Assembly (NCBI RefSeq): GCF_000455325.1
Contig: NZ_HG322952.1
Location: 1,351,281-1,415,280 of the forward strand
Source of the DNA: Mycolicibacterium septicum DSM 44393
Lineage (GTDB): Bacteria > Actinomycetota > Actinomycetes > Mycobacteriales > Mycobacteriaceae
Direction of reading: 5' to 3'
DNA: 64,000 nucleotides
The notes beneath the pieces were generated by a model. It was not told where the DNA came from, made no database searches, and was given only the letters and a program-made list of their open reading frames with translations. Numbering within the stretch: position 1 is the first letter of the stretch; each line of letters begins with the position of its first letter. This document shows positions 35,101 to 47,100 of the stretch, in pieces. Both the position numbers and the translations under genes were made by a program.

Positions 35101-38100
35101 TAATCGCTGTCCCCCGAATGACCTTGGACATCACCGATCGCGTCGGCGGCATCGAGGTACCTGACCCCGCTCCAGTGGGTTCCGGTCAGCAGATCGCGCC
35201 CCAGATGCGGTTCCTCTGCTGTGGCCAACGCCGCCACATCGAAGGGCTCGGGGAAATCCGGCCGACTCGGATCTAGGCGCTGTACAAGGTCATCGAGGAC
35301 CACCCGCGCATCGGGACTGACCTGATCACGCAGTTGGAGCGCCGCGTTCCTGACGCTGTCGAGCGACGCCTGCAGCTTCGCCGGATCAGGGTTCCAGGTG
35401 AAACCTTGGCGTGCCCAGGCGTAGCCACCGTCCTGCTCGGTACGCAGCTCGACCCGGTCGACTCCCGAGATCGCGTAGTAGCCCTCCAGCTGCGCACGCA
35501 AAGCCTTCGAGAAACCCTTGCCACGGAAGTCTGTGTCGGGAATCTCGATCACGTTCTGATGAGCGACCAGATTGCCGTCCCCGTCGCGGACGAAGGTCAC
35601 CTGCATGAACCCGATTTCCTCGTCACCGTTGAGGATCGCGCCACCGACGATGACTTCACCGGACCGCTCGTTGGCTATCGCCCGGAACATCTCGACGCGG
35701 TACGGGCCGTACCTCCCGGACAGGTCCGCGGCCAGTTGCTGCACCCGTTCGGTATCGAGATTGTCGACGATGTGCCCGAGCGGTTCCAGGTACCTCGAGT
35801 CGACGCGCCGGGTGGTCGGATCCTGGGTGCGGTACTCCTGTTGCCTGGCCAGGAAGCCGTCGGCGTCTGGCAGACCCTTGACATCGCCGACGCTGTCGGC
35901 AGCGCGCAGCGAAACCTGTACGGGTTCATCACCGATCGGGTGGACCGGCGCACCGTTCTCGTCCAGGTAACCGACGGCGGTGCGGTCCACGGCGCCTTCG
36001 CCCCAGTGCGGTGGCCACGGCGAGTACTGCCGGGTGCGCGGGTCATAGAGCTGCACCTGCTCGCCGTCGGTGACCGCGAGGTAGGCATGCCCACCCTGCC
36101 GTCCGCCGTCGGCCGACCAGCGCGACACCACGATCGCCGACGACCCGGCGGGCCTGCCCAGCAGTTCGGTCTCGATGTCGGTATAGGTCGCGAACTGGGA
36201 GCGGGACTGCGCCGCCTGGAACAGCGCCCAGGCGGGCACCCCCGTACTCGTGGGCGCGACGGACAGATCGAAACGCCTGCCGTAGAGCGTCGACAGCTCG
36301 CCGGCCACCCCGTAGGCGCAGTTGTCGTCGGCGTCCGCGCGGGTCGCGCCGTCGCGACCGAACAGGTTCTGCAGCCAGCTTTTTAGGCCGGTGCGCGCCG
36401 GAGCGGCGGGCGCGGAGTCCAGATACTTGACGTAGTGCACGCCATTTCGGCCGGGCACCGCGCCGGTGCCGTCCAGCAGGCGCCGGCCCAGATCAGGTTC
36501 GGCAGTGGTGGCCAGGTTGGCCAGGTCGATGGGTTCCGGCAACCGCGGGTTACTCGGATCCAGCTGTCGCACAACCTGATCCAGGATAGCCTTGGCCTCG
36601 TCGCTGACCGTTTCGCGCAGCTGGCCGGCCGACATCTTCACCCGGTCGAGCGATTCCTGCAGCTGACGGGCCCCGGGATCCCAGGCGTAGCCGCGTCGGG
36701 CCCAGGCGTAGGCACCCTTGTCGTGGGTGGTCAGCTCGATCCGGTCGATGCCCGAGTGCACGTAGAAGCGTTCGAGCTCGGAGGTCACCGCCTTCGAGAA
36801 TCCCCTGCCGCGCAACGGCGTGCCGTCGGCCAACTTCTCATTGATGACGAAGCCGCTGTGATACGCGACGAGGTTGCCCGCGCTGTCCCTGTCGAACGAC
36901 CGCTGGATCTTCCCGATCTTGTTATCGCCGTCGTAGATGTCGCCGGTCAGCATCACCTCGCCGGGCAGGTTCACCGCGCTGAACTGGATGCGGTAGGGCC
37001 CGTACACACCGGACAGGTCCCGGGCGAGCTGTTGGACCCGGGCATGGTCGGAGGCGTTGTCGACAACGTCACCCAGTGGCTCGGCGTAGCGGCTGTCCAC
37101 GAGCCGGGTGGCCGGATCCTGGGCGCGGTACTCGGCCTGCCGCCGGGTGAAGTCCGGATCAGTCTGGGGGCCTTGCACATTGCCGACAGCATCGGCCGCG
37201 TCGAGCTGTAACGGCACATCGGTGGTCATCGGCCCGACCGGGTCGCCGTTGGGCTGCAGATAGCCGACGGCCGTCTGGGTCACCGCGTGCTGACCCCAGT
37301 GCGGGGGCCACGGCGAGTACTTCCGGGTGTGCGGGTCGTACAGCTGCACCTGGCCGTCGACCTTGACGGCCAGATAGGCGTGACCACCCTGCCGTCCACC
37401 GGCCCACTGCGACGTCAGCACGGCCACGCGCAGCGACGGGTCACCCAGCAGTCTTGCCTCGACCTCGTCGTAGGTCGCGAACGTTGCATCGGATCCGACG
37501 GCCTGGAACAGCGCCCGCGCCGGCACACCGCGACGCGACGGGGTGGCATCCAGGCCGAACGTGCGGCCGAACAGCGTCGACAACTCGTCGGCGACCGTGA
37601 CAGCGCAGTTGGGCGGCCGGCGCCACAGCGCGTTCCAGAATCGTCGGCCCCCCACTCGATCTCCGGCGGGTTCGACGGTGCGCAGCAATGGCTGCCTGCG
37701 GCTGCGTCCCATCTCGGTGCGGTGCTGCTCGGTGGTGACGGCATCGGTACGCCCGGCGGCGACGCGCCCGAGATTCGTCGTCGATTCGGTGTTCAGGAAA
37801 TAGGCGTGGTGGGTGCCGCCCGTGAGGAGGCGGTTCATGGATGCCGGCGGCTCGCCGGTGACCCGCACAGCGCCAAAGGAATCCATCGCCGGGTCGGTGC
37901 CTAGGCCGATGCCCAAGATCCGGCCGTTGGAGCCCGAGGCACGGCCGCCCAACGCGGTGACCACATCTCGTGATGAGGAGGCGACGAACACGTTGTCGGC
38001 GCCGATACCGAACTCACCGGCGGTACGCACCGGACCAGCGCCGGGTGAGCCGACCAGGGACACGGTTCGGACCTGCCTGGCGAGTCTTCCGTTCTGACCG

Positions 38101-41100
38101 GCGTATCCGGTGGTGGTCGATCCGTAGGAGTAGCCGAAGACGTGATTGCCGGTGAAGTGCCTGCCGTCACCGGCGAGCGTGTCGCGGGCGGCGTTGAATG
38201 CCGTGATGTCGCTGTAGAGGATGTCGCCGCCGGTGCGGGCCATACCGTGCCCGGCGGCACGCAGCGTGCTCCAGCCGCTGGGCGCGTCGTAGCCGACCCA
38301 GGCGATCGAGGCCGCCGACAAGCCTGGGTTCTCCTGCTGTACGGCCTGTAGGTGGTGGAGTGCGGAGGTGGTGTTGAAGCCGAGCATCGAGTCCACCGTG
38401 GAACCGACACCCGGCACGTGCCAGGACACCGAGTCCGCGGTGTACGGGTCGGCGCCGTAGCTGAGCACCGCGCGCCCGTCCCCGCCGAACTCCGATGCGT
38501 CGAAGGCCAGCAGCAGCGGTCCGTCGACCCCTGCTTGTGTGGCGTCGACAGCGGCCTTGCGCAGCGCGAGGTCGAGTTTGTCCATCCGGCGGAGGAACTT
38601 CTTCTCCGCGCCGCTCAGCCGTTCCCCGCGATCCGCCTTCGACTGGACGGCATCCGCCTGCTCCCGCATCTGTTGCAGGACATTGCGGTTCGCGCGGTCG
38701 CGGTCCCCAGCGCTGATACCTTCAGCGTTGCCGATGTGCTGCGGGTAGGTCTCGATGACCGCGCTGCGTTGCTCGTCGGTCAGCCCGGACCACCAGCGGG
38801 CATTGTTGGCCGCTCGCGCCGACGCCTCCTCGGCCGGCCCCATCGGATTGCGCAGTTCGTCGGGCCGCACCGGCGGAATCCGCCGCGCCAAGGCGTCGTC
38901 GGCCACCTGCCGAACCGTCTCGCTGAGGGCGGTTTCCGGCGCAGTCACCGAGCTTTCATGTTCGGTGGACGATCGCGTGGGCGCATCTCCGAGCATGTTC
39001 CCGGTTCGGCCCGGATGGTCGGTGCCGACCCAGTCCACGCCGAGGTCCCGGGCGAACTGCACGTCGGCCTCGTTGTTGACCGTCCAGCAGTAGGTGGCCA
39101 ATCCTCGCGCGGCTGCCGCCCCGACGAGCTCGGGATTGTTGCGCAGCGTTTCGATCGACGGGCCGATCGCCGTGGCACCCACCATGCCGGCCAGGTACCG
39201 GGCCGACGGGCCCAGCAGAACCGTGGGGACGTTCGGCGCGGCCATGCGGACCCGCACCAACGCATCGGGGTAGAACGAGATCACCGCCGCCTTGACCAAC
39301 TGGTCCGGTCCCGGGCTCGCCAGCCCGTGCCGTTCCAGCGCGGCGACCACCTCACGCTCGATCTTCAAGCCTTGCTGCGCAGGATGTTTGGTCTCGATGA
39401 ACAATGTCACCGGACGCTCGGCGTCCTGGGCGAGCTGGATGAACTCGTCGAGGGTCAGAATGCCGTGACCGTCGAAGTCGAGCGCCTGCAACTCGGCCAG
39501 CGTCATGTCGCCGACCCGGCCGGTGCCGTTCGACGTGCGGTCCACGGTCTTGTCGTGGATGAGCACCAATTCACCGTCTTTGGTGAGCCGGACATCGCAT
39601 TCGAGGGCGCCCGCGCCCTGCCGCAACGCTTCGGTGTACGCGGCCCGGGTCTGCTCCGGGAAGTCGTGGGAAGCGCCCCGGTGGGCGACCACCTGGGTTC
39701 CCGACTCGGCGCGACTCGGCGGGCCCGCTTGGGTGACAACGTGATTGCCGGTGAACGGCCCCGGCTCTCCCAATGACTGACGGGTCGCATGGAAGGCGGC
39801 CAGGTCCCGGTGCAGCGCCCCGGTGTCGCCGATCCAGGCGATGGCCGCTGAGTCCTGCAGTCCGGTGGAGGTTTGCAGCCCGTCGAGAGCGCGGACGGTC
39901 ACGGTGCCCAGCTGCTCGATCGATCCACGTGCGGTCTGCCAGGTCACGTTCGAAGCGTGGTACGGATCGGCGCCGAAGCTGATGACGGCGTAACCGTTGC
40001 CACTGGACGCCGAGGTGTCCAGGGCGAGCACCAGCGGGGGATCGAGGCCGGCCCGCGCCGCGTCGGCGTCGGCCTGCCGCACCGCGAGGTCGAGCCGGTC
40101 GATGCGCGCCAGGAAGGCACGTTCTTCGCGGGTGGCCGGCCCGAACTGGTCGAGCTTGGTCCGGATGTGGTCGGCGCGGTCCCGATAGTGCTGCAGTGCA
40201 TCGCGATTCGCGGCATCACGTTCGGCGGCCGGCCTGTTGTCGATGTTCCCGTGCGCCAGACCTTCGGGGAGTCCCTGGACCCTGCCGATGGCGGCCGCGG
40301 CGAACTGGTTGTGCCACCGCCCGCGCTGGACGGGATCACCGTTGCTGTGCAGATAGCCGACGGCGGTTTGAGCCACCGCGTCCTGGCCCCAGTGCGGGGG
40401 CCATCCCGAGTACTGCCGGGTGTGCGGGTCGAACAGATACACCCGGCCGTCGATGTTGACCGCCATGTACGCATGCCCGGCGGGCTGCCCTCCGCTCCAG
40501 CGGGACGCGATCACCGCCATCGAGCCCGAGGGCCTGCCCAGCAACGTCTCTTCGATCTGTGCGTACGTCGCGAAATCGGCGCTGGATCCGAACGCTTTGA
40601 ACATCGCCCGCGCGGGTGTCCCACGCCGTGACGGCGCGGTGTCGAGCTGGATGTCGCGGCCGGTCCGTGCTGACACTTCCCCGGCCAGAACCTGTGCGCA
40701 GTCGCTGCCTCGGGTCCAGCTCGGGATGCGGTTCCGCTGGTGAGTGTCGGTCGGGTGAAAGACACCGGGATCGTCGTCGAGCCGCATGACCGGACGGGCC
40801 GCCGCGGGTTCGATGGTGCGGGAACCGCTTTCGTCGACAGTGCGGTGCCGTTCGGTGTGAACGTCATCGTAGTTCCCGGCGGCGATGCGGCCGATGTTGG
40901 TCAGCGACTCGGTACGGACCGCGTGCGACGGGGTGACCAGCCACTGCCGGGTCCCGGGACCGTCGGTTTCCAGGTAGTCGAAGTAGGCATTGTGGGTCGT
41001 GAGGGTGTCCTTGCGATCCATCGACGCGGGGAACTCAGCACTGATGCGTTGCCCGCCGAAGGTATCCATCGCAGGGTCGGTCCCCAGACCGATCCCGAAC

Positions 41101-44100
41101 CGGCCCTGCGAATCCGAGGTCCGCCCGCCCAGCCCGGTGACGAAGTCCCGTGACGACGAGGCGACGAAGACGTAGCGGGTGTCGATCCCGAAATCACCGG
41201 CACTCCGCAACGGACCGGCGCCCGGTGATCCGATCAGCGTCACCGTGGTGATGTGCGGCGCCAGCCGGCCGCCGGCACCGGCGTAGCCCGTGGTGGTCGA
41301 CCCATACGAATGCCCGAACACATGATTGCCGTTGAAATGGCTTCCGTCACCGGCGAATGCGTCGTGTACAGCGTTGAAGGTGCTGATGTCGGTGTAGAGC
41401 ATCTCGCCGCCGGCTTGGGCCAGGCCGGGCCGGGCCACCCGCGCCGAAGCCGAATCGTTCGGTGCGTCATATCCCAGCCAGGCGATCGAGGCTGCCGACA
41501 GTGACGGATTCTCGGTTCGCGTCGACTGCAGGATGTTCAACGCGCAGTGCATGATGTAGTCGAGCTTGTCCAGCTGGGAACCCAGGCCGGGCACGTACCA
41601 CGACACCGATTCCGCCGTGTACGGGTCGACTCCGAAACTCACCAGCGCGCGTCCGTCACCGCCGAACGCCCCCAGGTCCAGCGCCAGCAGCAGCGGATGC
41701 CCGACCCCGGCCTGCTGGGCCGCCACTTCCGCTCGCTGCATGGTGGTTTCGAGCCGGTTGATCCTTCGCAAGAAGTCCAGGTCGCGTTTGCCGGGGTCCT
41801 GACCGGCATCGACCTTTGCCTGCACCGCCGCGGCCCGCTCGGCGTGGCGCCGCAGCATCTCCCGGTTGGCGGCGTCGCGAACGGCAGCCGGAATGCCTTC
41901 GGCGTTGCCGATCTGCTGCGGATACTCCTGAAGCAGAGCTTGTTGCTGCTCCTCCGACAACCCCGACCACCACGCGGCGTTGTTGCGAGCTCGCGCCACC
42001 GCTTGCGGTTCCCTACCCAGGGGATGTGCCAGGTCGCCGACAGCCAGTGGCGGAATCCGTTGCCCCAGCGCCTCGTCCGCGACCACACGCGCCACTGACG
42101 GCTCGATCTCACCCGCACGCCACCGGGGATTCCACGGCCGTCGCGGGCCTTCGTGCTCTACCTGGGTGTCACCGTCCAATCGCAGTGGCCGTCCGGCCGC
42201 GGGATCCACCGTGCGGCCGTCGACCACCCGACGATGCCCTTCGCGGTCCAGCCTGTCGGTGCGCCCTGCTGCGATCCGCCCGGAATTGGCCAGGGATTCG
42301 GTCCGCACCGGCGGACCGTCGCCCTCACTCACATGGTGGTAGTAGCTCTTGTGCGTCCCGACGGTGCTCGCCGTGTTCATCGACGCCGGGAACTCGGAGG
42401 TGACCCGGACTGCCCCGAATTCGTCCATCGCCGGATCCATACCCAGCCCACGCCCCGCGAAGCGGCCGTTCTGCTCCGCTCTGCGCCCACCGAAGCCGGT
42501 GACCGGATCCAGCGAGGAAGACGCGACGAACACGTTGCCGGGGTCGAGCCCGAATTGACCGGCATGGTGCATCGGTCCGGCACCGGGGGACCCCAGCAGT
42601 GTCACGGTGCGAATGTCGTTCGCCAGACGTGCGCCCCGGCCCGCGTAGCTCACGGTGGTCGAACCGTAGGAGTGGCCGAAGATGTGGTTTCCGTTGAAAC
42701 GGCTGCCATCTCCGGCCACGGTGTCGCGGGCGACATTGAACGCCCGGATGTCGGAGTACAGGATCTCGGCCCCGGCGCGCGCCAATGCCGGGCTCAGCAC
42801 CCGGCCACTGGCTGCGCCGTTGGGCGCGTCATAGCCGATCCAGGCGATGGACGTGGCCGCGAGTGTGGGATCTTCGCGCATCGTCGACCGCACGTGGTTC
42901 AGCGCGTTGCGCATGTTGCCTTCGAGCTTGTCGACCGTGGTCGCGAATCCGGGCACCAGCCACGACACCGAATCCGCTTGATACGGATCCGCACCGAAGC
43001 TCACGACCGCCCGGCCGTCACCACCGAACTCGAACGGGTCCAGTGAGAGCACCATCGGGCCGCCGACCCCGGCCTGCGCCGCGTTCGCCGCCGCTGCCTG
43101 CAAGGCGATGTCCAGACGATTCACCCGCAACAGATTGGCGAGGTCGTTCTTCCCCGGTCGCACACCACGGTCGATCATCGACTGCACGTGGTCCTGGAAA
43201 CGCTTGATCGCCAGGCGGTTCGCGGCATCCCGGGCTACCGGCGGGATACCTTCCGCGTTGCCGATCCGTGCCGGATACGACTCGATCAGCGCCTGTCGCT
43301 GCGCATCCGTCAGGCCCGACCACCACACGGCATTGTCGCGGGCCCGCGCCACCGCGTCCCCGGCCCTACCCAGCGGATTGACCAGATCGGCGGCACCGGC
43401 GGGCGGAACCCGCTGCGCCAGAGCCGCATCCGCCACTGCCCGGGTTGCCGTGTGCTGGGTCTGGCCGCCGGCCCGGGTCCAGGTGGGTTCGGTGACGGCG
43501 TGCTGTGGGTCGACTTCGATGTCGGCGTCACGCCACCGCGGATTCCACCAGTTGCGGCCCTGGTTGTTGTTCCGTGCCCCCGCCGGTTCGACGGTCTCCC
43601 TGCGAGTTCCGAAGAAGCGCCCGGGCCGCTCCGCCATGGTGCGGTGTGGTTCGAGATCGAGTCGTTCGGTGTGCCCGGAAGCGATGCGGCCGACGTTGGC
43701 CAGCGACTCGGATGGGACCGCGTTCGCCGGAGTGACCAGCCATTGCCGGGTGCCCGGGCCGTCGGTCTCCTGGAAATCGAAGTACGCGTTGTGGGTCGCC
43801 GTGGTGTCCTTGCGGTCCATCGACGCCGGGAACTCCGCGCGGATCCGCTGCGCGCCGAAGGTGTCCATCGCGGGATCGGTGCCCAGGCCCCGGCCCCATC
43901 TTCCATGCGAATCCGGCGTGCGCCCACCAATGCCCGTCACGAAATCCCGAGAAGACGACGCCACGAACACATTGCGAGGGTCGATCCCGAAATCACTGGC
44001 GCTCTGCACCGGGCCCACGCCGGGTGAACCGAGCAGCGTGATCGTGCTGACGTGCTCCCCCAACCGTCCGCCACGTCCGGCATAACCGGTGGTCGTCGAC

Positions 44101-47100
44101 CCGTACGAATGTCCGAAGATGTGATTGCCGGTGAAATGGCTACCGTCCCCGGCGAACGCGTCACGCGTCGCGTTGAACGCGCTGATGTCGGCGTGCAGGA
44201 TGTCACCGCCGGCCTCGGCCAACTTCGTACTGCCAACCCGGACCGTCGCCGAGTCATTGGGTGCGTCATACCCCAACCAGGCGATCGAGGCCGCCGACAA
44301 CGTCGGGTTCTCGGTTTGCGTCGACTGCAGGATGTTCAATGCGCAGTGCATGATGTAGTCGAGCTTGTTGATCTGCGACCCCATGCCGGGCACGTACCAC
44401 GACACCGAGTCCGCCACATACGGGTCGACGCCGAAGCTCACCAGCACACGTCCGTCGCCGCCGAATGCCGGAGGGTCGAAGGCGAGGACCAGCGGCTCCC
44501 CCACACCGGCCTGCTGAGCGGCCACATGCGCCCGTTGCAGAGCACTCTCCAGCCGGTTCACCCGCAGCAGGAAGTCGAGCTGTGTGTCGTTGGGTTGGGT
44601 ACCGGCATCGATCTGCGCCTGGATGCCGGCCGCACGGTCCAGATAGCGTTGCAGCACACGGCGATTGGCGATGTCGCGGTCGGCGGCCGGGATGCCTTCG
44701 GCATTGCCGATCTGGAAGGGGTACGCCTCGATCAGATCGGCCCGCTGCTGCTCGTCGAGTCCCGACCACCACGCCGCGTTGGCTCGTGCGCGGGCCACCG
44801 CCTGAGGCTCGTTCCCCAGCGGGGTGACCAGGTCTGCGATGCCCACCGGCGGGATCCGTTGCCCCAGCGCCTGATCCGCCGCCAACTGCACCGCTGACGG
44901 CTCGACCTCGCCCGGATGCCACCGAGGATTCCACCGGCGTGGTTCCCCGGGCTGGTGGGTGTCGATATCGCCGTCCAGCCGCAACGCACGCCCGGCGGCC
45001 GGCTCGACGGTGCGCCCGTCGACGACAGTGCGGTAACGTTCGCGATGAAGCCTCTCGGGATGCCCGGCGGCGATCCGGCCGAAGTTGGCCAGCGATTCTG
45101 TGCGTACCCGTGGAGCGGTGTCGCCGTCCATGTAGCGGTAGTAGCTTCGGTGGGTGCCGACGCTGCCGCCGTCGTTCATCGATGCTGGGAATTGGGCGGT
45201 AACCCGCACCGCCCCAAATGTATCCATCGCCGGATCGAGGCCGAGACCGCGCCCGAAGAACCGGCCGTTCTCACCGGGTGTGCGCCCACCCAATCCGGTG
45301 ACGGGGTCCAGCGAGGAGGACGCGACGAACACGTTGTCGGCGCCGATCCCGAAATCGCGGGCATGCCGCATCGGGCCCGCACCGGGCGAGCCCAGCAGCG
45401 TCACGGTGCGGATGTCGTTGGCCAGTCGCCCGTTCCGTCCGGCGTAACTGGCGGTGGTGGAACCGTACGAATGCGCGAAGATGTGATTGCCGCGGAAATG
45501 GCTCCCGTCACCGGCCACGGTGTCGCGCGCCGCGTTGAACGCCCGGATGTCGCTGTACAGAATCTCGGCGCCCTGGCGTGCGAGCGTCGGCCTGGCGACC
45601 CGGGGAGTGGCCGAATCGTTCGGCGCGTCATAGCCGATCCAGGCGATCGACGTCGCCGCCAGCGTCGGATTCTCCTGGAGCGTCGACTGCAGGTGGTTCA
45701 GCGCATTGCGCATGTTCCCTTCGAGCTTGTCGATCGTCGTCGCGAATCCAGGCACCAGCCACGACACCGAATCCGCCTGATACGGGTCCGCACCGAAGCT
45801 CACGACGGCCCGGCCGTCGCCGCCGAACGCAGGCGGGTCGAATGCCAGCACCAGCGGCGCGTCGAGGCCGGCGTCGGCTGCTTCGCGCCCCATCTGTTGC
45901 AACGCGGCATCCAGGCGGTTCATGCGCAGCAGGTGGTTCTTTTCCGGCTTGGTCAGCTTTTCGCCGCGATCGAGCTTCTGCTGCACGTGATCCCGGGCCA
46001 TCTGCAGGGCGGTGCGGTTCGCCAGGTCGCGGGAGACCGGCGGAATGCCCTCGGAGTTGCCGATCCGCGTCGGGTACGTGTCGATCAGCGCCTGCCGCTG
46101 TTCCTCGGTCAGACCTGCCCACCAGCGCACGTTGGCCTCGGCCCGGGTTCGGGCGTCCTCGGCCACACCGAGTGGATTGACCACATCGCCGGCGCTCGCG
46201 GGGGGATCCCGCTGCGCCAGCGCATCATCCGCGATCTCGCGCGTGCTCTGGACGGTGGGCGCGGCCGGCTCGAGAGCAGGAGCATCGGTCTCGGACGACG
46301 GTTCGAGTTGTGTGTGGGTTCCGCGGTTGGCCCCGAAGGCTTCCGCCCACGGGTCGACCCCGAGGCTGAGTTCGGCGATCGGTGTTCGTCCGGCCAGCGC
46401 AGCGGGAACGTCCCGCGACGTCGACGCCACGTAGACGTTGTCGGCCCCGATGCCGAACTCGGCGGCGCGGCGTACCGGACCGGCTCCCGGCGAGTCGGTG
46501 AGGGTGACCGTGCGAATATCGTTGGCCAGCCGGCCATCTCGGCCCGCATAGCTGACGGCGGTCGAACCGTAGCCGTGGGCGAAGATGTGGTTGTCGGTGA
46601 AATGACTGCCGTCGGCGGCCACGGTGTCGCGGCCCGCGTTGAACGCCCGGATATCGCTGTAGAGGACGGCGCCGCCCTCGCGCGCGGACCCGTGCCCCGC
46701 CACCCGCCACGCACTCCAGCCGCTGGGTGCGTCATAGCCGAGCCACGCGATCGAGGCCGCCGACTGCCCCGGGTTGGCCTGGAGGGTGGCCTGCAGGTGG
46801 TTGAGAGCGCCGTCCATGCAGGCGCCGATCCGGTCGATCGTGGTGCCCTGCCCCGGCACGTGCCACGATACCGAATCCGCTCGATACGGATCGGCACCGA
46901 AACTGACGACTGCTCGGCCGTGACCGCCGAATTCCGAGGCATCGAAGGCCAACAGCATCGGCGCGTCGACCCCGGCCTCCTGGGCGCGGGCTTGCGCGTC
47001 GGCCAACGAGCTCTGAATCCGGTCCAGCCGAGCCAGCATTCGGCTCTGGCTGCGCGTCAACCGCTGGCCGCTGTCCCGCCAATCCTGCAATTGCCGGCGT

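Noticed and set aside
38352..39776. A 474-residue plus-strand ORF opposite the GDPD region.
   Set aside because: It shows no domain pattern and is antisense to an intact GDPD domain; a GC-driven shadow.
38101..46580. CRISPR-like or insertion-sequence repeats, suggested by the recurring nucleotide blocks.
   Set aside because: The repeats are hundreds of bases long, in one coding frame and follow protein domains; there are no spacers, terminal inverted repeats or transposase.
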